Origin: an uncultured Anaerolineaceae bacterium
Lineage (GTDB): Bacteria > Chloroflexota > Anaerolineae > Anaerolineales > Anaerolineaceae
Reading direction: 5' to 3'
DNA length: 9,841 bases
NCBI GenBank assembly: GCA_937894825.1
Contig: CALCQT010000457.1
Span: forward strand, 1-9,841
A program made the position numbers and the translations under genes. Positions 1-5,751 of this stretch are shown piece after piece (position 1 is the first letter of the stretch; every line of letters begins with the position of its first letter). The notes beneath the pieces were generated by a model, which searched no databases, was not told the DNA's origin, and saw nothing but the letters and a program-made list of their open reading frames with translations.

Positions 1-1
1 T

Positions 2-232
2 GGAAACCTGCTGGTTATCGGTGAAAATGGCGACCTGCTGGTTTATGACGCAGATGGGAAATCAGCGTATACCCGATCCACGAAATCAAAAACTCTGACC
101 ACGCCGGTGGTATTGGATGATTCCGTGGTTGTGGCTTTCCTGAACGGGGACTCGCTTCTGAGGAGTTACACCCTTGATTTGAAAGAAAACTGGCTTTATA
201 GTGACGTGCCGGTTGAAGAACAGGCGAAATAA
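2..232 (+). CDS. C-terminal end of a PQQ-like beta-propeller repeat protein (partial)
   Basis: The reading frame is open from base 2 to a TAA at 230-232 and gives 76 residues; the 5' part lies outside the window. It contains two blade-like segments: one with LLVIGENGDLLVYDADGK, the hydrophobic-strand plus G-x-L-x-x-x-D-x-x-x-G-K pattern of PQQ/BamB-type propeller repeats, and a second with VVLDDSVVVAFLNGDSLL. The end is charged (VEEQAK). Proteins of this kind are usually exported or lipid-anchored scaffolds, and a role in envelope assembly would fit its place 12 bp ahead of yidC, but the N-terminal signal cannot be seen here. The stop codon overlaps the Shine-Dalgarno sequence of yidC (AAGGAG at 231-236), so the two are probably cotranscribed and translationally coupled. 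The repeat assignment rests on pattern only. Confidence 0.72.
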   Translation, partial: GNLLVIGENGDLLVYDADGKSAYTRSTKSKTLTTPVVLDDSVVVAFLNGDSLLRSYTLDLKENWLYSDVPVEEQAK

Positions 233-244
233 GGAGAGCAAAAT

Positions 245-1171
245 ATGTGGACTTCATTTGTAAATATCTTTCTGAATATTTTGCTGTATATCTATAAGCT
301 GGTTGACAATTTCGGGCTTGCGATTATCCTCTTTACGATCCTGATTAAGCTGGTGATCTATCCTTTGATGCGCTCCCAGATTAAAAGCTCGGCTGCCATG
401 ATGGAAATGCAGAAATCTCCCCGGTATCTGGAGATGATGGAGAAGTACAAGGATAACAAAGAAAAGCTGGCGGAAGAACAGATGAAACTGTATAAAGAGA
501 TGGGCGTCAATCCGACTGCCTCCTGTCTTCCGATGTTTATTCAGTTGCCGGTGATCTTTGCTTTGTATCAGGCCGTCATCGCGGCGATCGTGTCAACGCC
601 GCTGGGGATGCTGGACCTGACCAAGCGCGTCAACCCGGGATTCCTGCAGGTGGGTGAAATTTTCCCGATCAATCCGAATTTCCTGTGGATGAACCTTGGC
701 CAACCGGAACGGCTGCAAATCGGCGGACTGGGGTTTGGTATCCCGGTTCTGGCGATACTGGTTGTGATCTCGACTGTTTTGCAGACCAAACTGACGGCGC
801 AGTCACCGACTGGCGGGACCACCGCCGGCGCCGGCGGCAGCTCTGCAATGATGAGCGGGATGATGAACCTGTATATGCCGTTGCTGATGGGTTTCATGGC
901 CTATTCACTGGCTTCCGGCCTGGCATTGTATTTCCTGATTTCGAACCTGTTCACAATTGGACAGTATGCCGTGGAGGGAAAATTGGACTGGAGCGCGTTG
1001 AAGTTCGGGAAACCGAATTTGGCCGCATTGAAAGGCACTGTGGCGCCGCAACCGTCCCAACCTTCTCAGTCGGCTGCCGGGCCGAAGAATCTCGCTGCCC
1101 CCGCAGCGCGTACCGAAGAAAAAGTTGATTATCGAGAATTTAAAAACAAAAAGAAACCGAAGAAAAAATAA
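245..1171 (+). CDS. yidC: YidC/Oxa1/SpoIIIJ-family membrane protein insertase
   Basis: The 308-residue protein is an insertase that moves membrane proteins into the lipid bilayer, alone or with SecYEG. Like Gram-positive SpoIIIJ forms it lacks the large periplasmic domain of proteobacterial YidC. Visible parts: a first membrane segment around residues 20-42 (FGLAIILFTILIKLVIYPL) with the conserved basic residue, a charged cytoplasmic hairpin at about 50-85 (QKSPRYLEMMEKYKDNKEKL), the family signature G-V-N-P-x-x-x-C-L-P-M-F-I-Q-L-P at about 87-102, and later segments near 170-185, 212-228 and 232-245. A Gly/Ser/Thr-rich loop (about 187-202) precedes the fourth segment. The C-terminal tail ends in a Lys-rich stretch (KNKKKPKKK), known in related proteins to help bind ribosomes. 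ATG 245 is preceded by AAGGAG (231-236) at suitable spacing. It sits 17 bp ahead of jag, the classic order. Confidence 0.96.
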   Translation: MWTSFVNIFLNILLYIYKLVDNFGLAIILFTILIKLVIYPLMRSQIKSSAAMMEMQKSPRYLEMMEKYKDNKEKLAEEQMKLYKEMGVNPTASCLPMFIQLPVIFALYQAVIAAIVSTPLGMLDLTKRVNPGFLQVGEIFPINPNFLWMNLGQPERLQIGGLGFGIPVLAILVVISTVLQTKLTAQSPTGGTTAGAGGSSAMMSGMMNLYMPLLMGFMAYSLASGLALYFLISNLFTIGQYAVEGKLDWSALKFGKPNLAALKGTVAPQPSQPSQSAAGPKNLAAPAARTEEKVDYREFKNKKKPKKK

Positions 1172-1188
1172 GCTAAGGCGATAAACAT

Positions 1189-2022
1189 ATGGCAAAAACT
1201 TCATTAGAGTATATTGCGCCGAATTCCGAAGAGGCGATTACCAATGGGTTGGCGGAATTGGGTATCGGCCGTGACGAAGTCGAAATTGAAATCCTGGATC
1301 CCGGCAGCAAAGGGCTGTTTGGGCTGGGCGCACGCCAGGCGCGGGTTCGTCTGACGATCGTGGACCGCTCACAAACCAACCGCTCGCAAACCAACCGCTC
1401 GCAAACACAGTCGCAGCGTCAGGCTGCCACAGTTGAGACGCCAGTGGACAAAGCGAACGCAAATGGCAAAGCTGCGAAACCGGTCGTTTCGGTTCCCTAT
1501 GTGGGAGAAGAACCGGTGGAGGACGACGAAGAAGGGCTCGCGGTCGTTGATGACGCAGCTTTGAAAGTATCTATCAATACGGTTAAAGAACTGTTGGAAA
1601 AGATGCGGATCAAGGCCGAAGTGGTTGGGATGATCGGCGAGACGTCGGATGGTACCAATCAGAGTACTATCCTGATCGATATCAAAGGCAATGACCTGTC
1701 TTATCTGATTGGTCGTCAATCCGAAACATTGAATGCACTGCAGTATATCACCAGCCTGATTGTCGGGCGTGAATTGGGGCATTGGGTGCCGCTGCTGATT
1801 GATGTGCAGGGGTATCGCGAACGTCGGGATCGCCAGCTGCGTCAGATGGCGCAGCGCATGGCGGAGCAGGTAAGAAAGTCCGGACGACGGATTTCGCTTG
1901 AACCGATGCCGGGTACTGAGCGGCGGATTATTCATTTGGCGCTGCGGGATAATAAGGATGTTTATACGGAAAGCGCCGGTGATGAGCCGAATCGCAAGGT
2001 TGTTATTTTACCTAAAAATTAG
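1189..2022 (+). CDS. jag: Jag/KhpB (SpoIIIJ-associated) RNA-binding protein with Jag-N, KH and R3H domains
   Basis: The 277-residue protein has the three Jag domains in order. Jag-N is at residues 3-57, with the K-G-L-F-G-L-G turn at 41-47. A low-complexity acidic linker spans about 60-125, including the repeat RSQTN-RSQTN-RSQTQ at 60-74. A type II KH domain covers about 130-205 and R3H about 213-277, with the R-x3-H signature in ERRIIH and the usual EPNRKVVI ending. Jag/KhpB binds RNA as a partner of KhpA and affects cell elongation and division in Gram-positive bacteria; a cytoplasmic role near YidC is inferred from synteny. In the KH domain the usual GxxG loop reads G-R-Q-S (in LIGRQSETL), so the second glycine is serine, which may weaken RNA contact there. 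The start follows AAGG at 1175-1178. Cotranscription with yidC is likely. Confidence 0.95.
   Translation: MAKTSLEYIAPNSEEAITNGLAELGIGRDEVEIEILDPGSKGLFGLGARQARVRLTIVDRSQTNRSQTNRSQTQSQRQAATVETPVDKANANGKAAKPVVSVPYVGEEPVEDDEEGLAVVDDAALKVSINTVKELLEKMRIKAEVVGMIGETSDGTNQSTILIDIKGNDLSYLIGRQSETLNALQYITSLIVGRELGHWVPLLIDVQGYRERRDRQLRQMAQRMAEQVRKSGRRISLEPMPGTERRIIHLALRDNKDVYTESAGDEPNRKVVILPKN
1366..1410 (+). repeat. Three tandem 15-bp units in the jag linker
   Basis: Units at 1366-1380, 1381-1395 and 1396-1410 share the core CGCTCRCAAACMMAS and encode RSQTN, RSQTN and RSQTQ. Unit 2 differs from unit 1 at one base; unit 3 diverges in its last bases. They lie in the disordered linker between Jag-N and the KH domain. 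Because the unit length is a multiple of three, copy-number change would keep the frame, so the linker can lengthen or shorten by slippage without breaking the gene. Confidence 0.85.
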
Positions 2023-2026
2023 TTTT

Positions 2027-2104
2027 TTTTGACTGAATAATCAGACCTATGAGGCCCGAAGCAAGCTTGCTTCGGGCCTCATAGGTCTGATTATTCAGTC
2101 AAAA
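2027..2104. repeat. Perfect 78-bp palindrome between convergent genes
   Basis: Bases 2027-2104 are a perfect palindrome with 39-bp arms and no loop, centred between 2065 and 2066 (GCAAG/CTTGC). The centre is GC-rich (GAGGCCCGAAGC and its complement), the outer part is mixed, and the ends are T4/A4. Each arm also contains a small inner dyad (CTGA-ATAA-TCAG). It lies between the jag stop (2022) and the stop of the minus-strand glycosyltransferase (2127), where a bidirectional transcription end would be expected. However, T8 (2023-2030) precedes the hairpin on the + strand and A8 follows it on the - strand, and the + strand exit reads AAAATTTGCC. Neither direction therefore has the U-tract of a standard intrinsic terminator. 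An RNA 3'-end stabilising hairpin, a cruciform element or a fold-back mutation product are all possible. Confidence 0.9.
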
Positions 2105-2126
2105 TTTGCCCTTTGCAGGGGGATCA

Positions 2127-3821
2127 TTAATAATTGAAATTCCGGACCCGTTTATAGATTCCCGCCACATCATACCCATCCACCTGATACGTTTTTATGA
2201 TTTCGAAATCCGCAATCGGATGGTCGTTGCCGGCGGTGTTTTTATAGCTGAAGCAGAGATATTCAGCATATTTGGTCTGCCAGACCGGATCAAATTTCTT
2301 CTGCTGCTCTAATGGCAGCCGCATCAGGCTGAATTCGGTCGAACCCCAGGTCATATCCGCGTTCAACCCCAGCTGAATTCTTCGTCCGTCATATTCTTTG
2401 AGCAGATCCAGTACACAGCGCTTGGAAGCCACTCCCCAGTAGTCCCGCGCAAATTGTTGCGCGGATCCCCGTCCAATCTCGTTGAAGTAAACAAAATCCA
2501 ATGGGTGGTTGCGCAGCATCCAGAGTCCGGTGACGATGAATGAAATCCCCAGTATAACGCTCAGGAAAAGATTTTTTGCCTGCCCGAAGCGCTTGCTTGC
2601 ACAGGGTACTTCCAGTAGATTCCCGAATCCTGCCGCAGCCAGGTAAATCAGCGGTGCATAGAGGAAATAAGCGTGCCGCCAACCGTGGTAAAGATTGACC
2701 TTTGCCAGGATAAGCCCGGCCAGTCCGCCTGTCAGGAGAAGCAGGCAGAACAGATCGAAAAACACTTTTGAAAAAGGCATATCAATGTTGGCGGAATGTC
2801 TGAGGTTTTTGACAATGGTAATAATGATCCAGCCGGCTTCGATGAATAGAAAGATCAAATAAAGAACCGGGATGGTAATGCCCATCCAGACCGGCAGGTA
2901 ATACCAAACCTGTTTGGGAGCAACTTCTCTCCCCATGAATAACTCGGCTTCTCCCAGCGGCGGCAGACCGGTTTCAGTCAATATCGTTATTTCTCTTTCC
3001 GTCAGTTCGTCAGATGAAAAACGGATAATGACTTGAATATTTTCCAGCGGCGCTTCCCATAAAAAAGGTGTCACGACGAAAAACAGTGCCAGGGCGATCA
3101 GAATGGTGATGAAAACCGGAATATATTTCTTCATGCCCGGTTCTTTCCGGAGCGTGAAAAAGCAGGCGAACAGAAATGCCGGCAGCAGAACGATTCCGGC
3201 CGCGCGGGTGTTGGCGGCCAAAGCAAATCCAAGCGCGAAAAGTGCCAGTCCCCATTTGCTTCTGCGAATCAGGTATAGTCCGGTCCCGCACAGGCTGATC
3301 AGAAACCAGCTGAAAAATACCATATCTTTACAGTTATAGAAAGATTCAGCGAAAAATCGCGGCGTCAGCGTCAGCATCAATGTGCCGGCCATTGCGGTGA
3401 ATATGCTGTCAAAACGGGCCTGCAGCAGCAGATAAAAAGCGATGAGCGCCAGGAAAAACTGCAGAAAGGTGTAAAAACGGCGGAAATCCAGAAAAGAGGC
3501 CGTGTCAAAATGAACGCCGGGAATCAATGCAATCAGGACTGTCGGAAGCATGGCTGCTGTGCCGTATATCCTGTCTTCGTAAATAGGCAGATCCTCGACC
3601 TGATCCAATGTACCGACAGTGGGAACTTCCAGGCTTTCCAAGGGGAGCGTGGGTGAAACCTTTGTCAGGATATATTTGGCGTTGATGGCCGCGGTTCTGA
3701 TCTCAATGATTTCGTCTGTGAACCCGCCATAGTCGTCATGCAGGACCCAGCCGGCCAGAAAGAGCAGGATGAAAAAGAGGATTGGGATCAGCGGCTGGAT
3801 TTTTTTAATAAAATGGTTCAT
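2127..3821 (-). CDS. GT-C fold membrane glycosyltransferase, GT39/PMT-like
   Basis: The 564-residue protein is a polytopic membrane protein with about 10-12 hydrophobic segments (for example near 11-27, 85-101, 117-133, 141-153, 168-185, 190-216, 233-251, 308-328, 355-373, 385-400 and 418-436). The first extracytoplasmic loop has the acidic pair D36-E37 (GGFTDE), the expected place of the catalytic acid in GT39/ArnT-type enzymes that use polyprenyl-phosphate sugars. Further family-like stretches are PRFFAESFYNCKD (154-166), YHGWRHAYFLYAP (378-390) and HPLDFVYFNEIG followed by ARDYWG (439-463). The likely role is sugar transfer to a lipid or protein outside the membrane; donor and acceptor are unknown. 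ATG 3821 has no clear Shine-Dalgarno, but an in-frame TAA lies six codons upstream, so no much longer form is possible. It may be expressed apart from the methyltransferase/deacetylase pair because of the 232-bp gap. Confidence 0.82.
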   Translation of the reverse strand: MNHFIKKIQPLIPILFFILLFLAGWVLHDDYGGFTDEIIEIRTAAINAKYILTKVSPTLPLESLEVPTVGTLDQVEDLPIYEDRIYGTAAMLPTVLIALIPGVHFDTASFLDFRRFYTFLQFFLALIAFYLLLQARFDSIFTAMAGTLMLTLTPRFFAESFYNCKDMVFFSWFLISLCGTGLYLIRRSKWGLALFALGFALAANTRAAGIVLLPAFLFACFFTLRKEPGMKKYIPVFITILIALALFFVVTPFLWEAPLENIQVIIRFSSDELTEREITILTETGLPPLGEAELFMGREVAPKQVWYYLPVWMGITIPVLYLIFLFIEAGWIIITIVKNLRHSANIDMPFSKVFFDLFCLLLLTGGLAGLILAKVNLYHGWRHAYFLYAPLIYLAAAGFGNLLEVPCASKRFGQAKNLFLSVILGISFIVTGLWMLRNHPLDFVYFNEIGRGSAQQFARDYWGVASKRCVLDLLKEYDGRRIQLGLNADMTWGSTEFSLMRLPLEQQKKFDPVWQTKYAEYLCFSYKNTAGNDHPIADFEIIKTYQVDGYDVAGIYKRVRNFNY

Positions 3822-3854
3822 AGGCGAAGAATTAAATTATGGCAGGTTTATTTT

Positions 3855-3973
3855 TGATTCGGGTGTCAAAAGTAGAAATATCATGATGGAACGCATTTTC
3901 TCATAAAAATCTGTTCCCTACTACAAGGGTCGGTTGTAAAAAAAGATTCATCCTACTTTTGACTCCCGAATCA
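3855..3973. mobile_element. 119-bp segment bounded by 21-bp inverted repeats, MITE-like
   Basis: The left arm 3855-3875 (TGATTCGGGTGTCAAAAGTA plus G) is matched by the reverse complement of the right arm 3953-3973 with one mismatch in 21 positions. The 77-bp interior has no credible ORF and no matching inner stem. The segment occupies the 232-bp gap between the deacetylase stop and the glycosyltransferase start, both on the minus strand, which otherwise holds only AT-rich sequence and a weak GCAC-N7-GTGC hairpin (4004-4018) followed on the minus strand by a T-rich run, possibly a weak terminator for the deacetylase. Terminal inverted repeats around a short non-coding core are typical of non-autonomous elements mobilised by a transposase in trans. 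I could not identify a certain target-site duplication, and I do not recognise the parent family. A regulatory stem-loop is the alternative. Confidence 0.5.
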
Positions 3974-4053
3974 TCTTTAATTTGAACGTAAAAAATTCAA
4001 AGAGCACGTAGTATGTGCAGCGCGACGCGCTCCGATGCCCCAGTTTTTTAAGA

Positions 4054-4707
4054 TTACGGCTCGCTTTCGAGCCCGAATGCGGCCACGATGCGCAGGATGT
4101 CATACCCTTCCGCGTATTGCCGTTCGCAAAGCGCGCCGTTGCGGATCAGTGTGGCGCGCGTAATAGCCGGATCAAAATAATATTTTTTTGCGTAGGTCTT
4201 GTATTGCTGCAGCGCCAGTACTTTTCGATCCGCTTCCGCTTCGTTCACGGCAATCAGGAAATTAGGGAAAAAGCCATAACTGCTGCGAATAACGTCAAAT
4301 CCCAGCACGGTCGTGCCGCGAAAGGCCCTTAGCGCCTCTTCCGTCACTGTTTTGTGGTCCTGGTGAATGTCAGCTTTCGAGTGGACAAACACGATCTCAG
4401 GCTGAAAGCTGCGTTGGATGGCGATCATTTCTTCCAGGATTTCCTGACGCTGATGCTGAAACCGGCGGGTCTCAAAATCCATCAGTATGACCTGATCACG
4501 CGCGATCCCAAGTGTTTCCATGCTGGCATAGTGTTCCTGTACCAGATTTCCGAGGTCGGGGTTCTTTTGATTGTTCGAGAAAGTCACGCAGCGGATATCC
4601 GTTTTTCCGGCGATCTGCGCGATCAGCGCACCGCTGCCGATTTCAATATCATCCGGATGCGCGCCTAAAAAACAGACGCGCTTGCCGTAAAAAACCATAT
4701 TTTTCAT
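4054..4707 (-). CDS. PIG-L/LmbE-family zinc-dependent N-deacetylase
   Basis: The 217-residue protein has the two metal-site motifs of the LmbE/PIG-L family: A-H-P-D-D at 16-20 (H17, D20 as ligands and D19 as probable general base) and D-I-H-Q-D-H at 113-118 (H118 as third ligand position). The N-terminal strand RVCFLGAHPDDIEIGSGALI is the start of the Rossmann-like fold, and the length is normal for the family. Members remove acetyl groups from N-acetylglucosamine-type sugars on lipids, mycothiol or bacillithiol precursors, antibiotics or chitin fragments; the substrate cannot be read from the sequence. Its ATG (4705-4707 on the complement) directly follows the TAA of the methyltransferase (4708-4710), making TAAATG, so coupled translation is likely. 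GGAAC about 12 bases upstream is the only ribosome-site candidate. Met4 is an alternative start. Confidence 0.9.
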   Translation of the reverse strand: MKNMVFYGKRVCFLGAHPDDIEIGSGALIAQIAGKTDIRCVTFSNNQKNPDLGNLVQEHYASMETLGIARDQVILMDFETRRFQHQRQEILEEMIAIQRSFQPEIVFVHSKADIHQDHKTVTEEALRAFRGTTVLGFDVIRSSYGFFPNFLIAVNEAEADRKVLALQQYKTYAKKYYFDPAITRATLIRNGALCERQYAEGYDILRIVAAFGLESEP

Positions 4708-5505
4708 TTATTTTGTTCCGATGAATCCACCGACAACTTTGGTCATGACCAGGCTGCCGTCTCTTTTCTGCCATTCATCCGCCACGCGGAAAATCTGCTG
4801 CATCACTTGTTCAAATTCGGCGGAGTCGGCGAACAGGGAGGTCCAAAGCCGGCGGTCTTCCGCGAGTGACGCGCGTGTATAAGCGATAAAAGGCGCGGTC
4901 TGACTGAAAGTGAGCGGGTTTTCAAAAATCTCAGTATCAACTGAAGCGAAAGTGTCCTTGATGGCGCCATATATCTCGCTGCTGTAACGTGAACTGCCCG
5001 GCATCGGCGGGATCGGCTTGCCGGTTGCTTCTTTGATAATGTCGTAGAAGACTTTTTTGTTGTCCGGCATGGGCCCGGTGGTGAAGATGCGTCCACCCGG
5101 TTTCAGTACGCGATGAATCTCGCGGATGGTGAACGGGATATCGGACGAATAGATTGCGAAACAGCAGGAGACGAGATCAAATGTATTGTCTTCGAAGGGG
5201 AACGGTTTGTCAAAGTCCAGCGGCAACAACGTGAACGGATTTCCCAATTTCTCGTTTTCCAGCGCGGCCTGAGCCAGCAGTTCCTGATTGACATCTCCGC
5301 CGGTGATGGCGCAATTTCCCTTTAAATACTGATGGAAAGAGACACATTGCTTCCCGCCGCCGCAGGCGACATCAAGAATTTTGATTCCCGGCTGCAGCTT
5401 GAGAATGTCCTGCATCCAACTGTCGATATCTTTGCCGCCATATTTGTTATGAATATCAATGCGGGTCAGAAGATCGTTGGTGGTTTCTTTATAATCAATT
5501 TTCAT
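4708..5505 (-). CDS. Class I SAM-dependent methyltransferase (Methyltransf_11/25 type)
   Basis: The 265-residue protein has a Rossmann-type SAM-binding domain at about 38-145. Motif I is LDVACGGGK (44-52), the acidic residue after beta-2 is D71 (GGDVN), D97 lies in LLPLDFDKPFPF (93-104) where the adenine is usually contacted, FDLVSC (109-114) is motif II-like, and HRVLKPGGRIF (131-141) is the usual post-motif segment. The C-terminal part (about 150-265) is a less typical substrate domain and includes SSRYSSEIYGAIK. The acceptor is unknown; small-molecule or sugar O/N-methylation would fit the adjacent deacetylase and glycosyltransferase. The start is well supported: on the minus strand GAGGA lies a few bases before the ATG. 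It is the first gene of the minus-strand group and is divergent from the LacI gene across 246 bp. Confidence 0.88.
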   Translation of the reverse strand: MKIDYKETTNDLLTRIDIHNKYGGKDIDSWMQDILKLQPGIKILDVACGGGKQCVSFHQYLKGNCAITGGDVNQELLAQAALENEKLGNPFTLLPLDFDKPFPFEDNTFDLVSCCFAIYSSDIPFTIREIHRVLKPGGRIFTTGPMPDNKKVFYDIIKEATGKPIPPMPGSSRYSSEIYGAIKDTFASVDTEIFENPLTFSQTAPFIAYTRASLAEDRRLWTSLFADSAEFEQVMQQIFRVADEWQKRDGSLVMTKVVGGFIGTK

Positions 5506-5521
5506 TGGATCCTCATCTTAG

Positions 5522-5551
5522 TATATAGAAAAGCTTTCTCAATTTTACCAA
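5522..5551 (-). promoter_or_regulatory. Possible sigma-70-type promoter for the methyltransferase gene
   Basis: On the minus strand TTGGTA (5551-5546) and TATATA (5527-5522) are separated by 18 bases, each matching the consensus hexamer at four of six positions, and lie 17-46 bases before the ATG. This is a weak match in AT-rich sequence, where such pairs arise by chance. It is the best candidate I see on this side of the divergent region. Confidence 0.3.
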
Positions 5552-5667
5552 ACATTGCCTGTGCTAGCATATGGAGACAAGTTTTGCGAAAATTTCGGAT
5601 CTATAAGAAAACAAGAGAAATGTATTACTTTTTTCATATTTTGGAGTGACGAAAATAATTTGTTAGA

Positions 5668-5696
5668 TTGACAACATTTTATTCGAGTGATATCGT
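5668..5696 (+). promoter_or_regulatory. Sigma-70-type promoter for the LacI/ABC operon
   Basis: A perfect -35 hexamer TTGACA (5668-5673) is followed after 17 bases by TATCGT (5691-5696), which matches the -10 consensus at four of six positions. Transcription would start near 5703, about 49 bases ahead of the LacI-gene ATG. The -10 hexamer lies inside the first operator-like dyad, so regulator binding would block polymerase directly. This would be the main promoter for the regulator and, by read-through, the transporter genes, since no clear promoter is seen in the 49-bp gap before the binding-protein gene. Confidence 0.7.
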
Positions 5697-5742
5697 TAAA
5701 ACGAAAATGGTAACGCTATCATTCTTGTTTTAACAACATTAA
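5687..5742. promoter_or_regulatory. LacI-family operator array: two good sites and one degenerate site, 20 bp apart
   Basis: Site O1 (5687-5702, GTGATATCGTTAAAAC) and site O2 (5707-5722, ATGGTAACGCTATCAT) are imperfect dyads centred on CG. O1 matches the reverse complement of O2 at 11 of 16 positions, including TGATA and CGTTA. A degenerate site O3 (5727-5742, starting GTTTTAAC) matches the reverse complement of O1 at 12 of 16 but has CA at the centre. The three centres (5694.5, 5714.5, 5734.5) are exactly 20 bp apart, about two helical turns, so dimers would sit on nearly the same face. Together they form a 40-bp dyad (5695-5734) with 16 of 20 paired positions. CG-centred dyads are typical of LacI/GalR operators, where the hinge leucine intercalates at the central CpG. 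O1 covers the -10, and O3 reaches the ribosome-binding site. Confidence 0.68.
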
Positions 5743-5751
5743 GGGGAAAAT

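Noticed and set aside
685..1128. 147-codon open frame on the + strand inside yidC
   Set aside because: It overlaps a certain yidC in another frame, has no ribosome site and shows no family features; a shadow frame.
1369..1935. 188-codon open frame on the - strand opposite jag
   Set aside because: Antisense shadow of a well-supported gene, with composition dictated by it and no recognisable domains.
3841..3869. Hybrid promoter using the outward TTGACA in the left inverted repeat to drive the glycosyltransferase gene
   Set aside because: At 16-19 bases on the minus strand there is no -10-like hexamer; the nearest (CATAAT) is 22 bases away.
4058..4073. Hairpin at the end of the deacetylase gene as a terminator
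   Set aside because: GGCTCG-CTTT-CGAGCC is only a 6-bp stem inside the last codons and is followed on the minus strand by an A-run, not a T-run.
5542..5570. Extra + strand promoter (TTTTAC / TGTGCTAGCAT) far upstream of the LacI gene
   Set aside because: Both hexamers are poor matches and it lies about 180 bases from the gene with no reading frame between; the TTGACA promoter at 5668 is much better.
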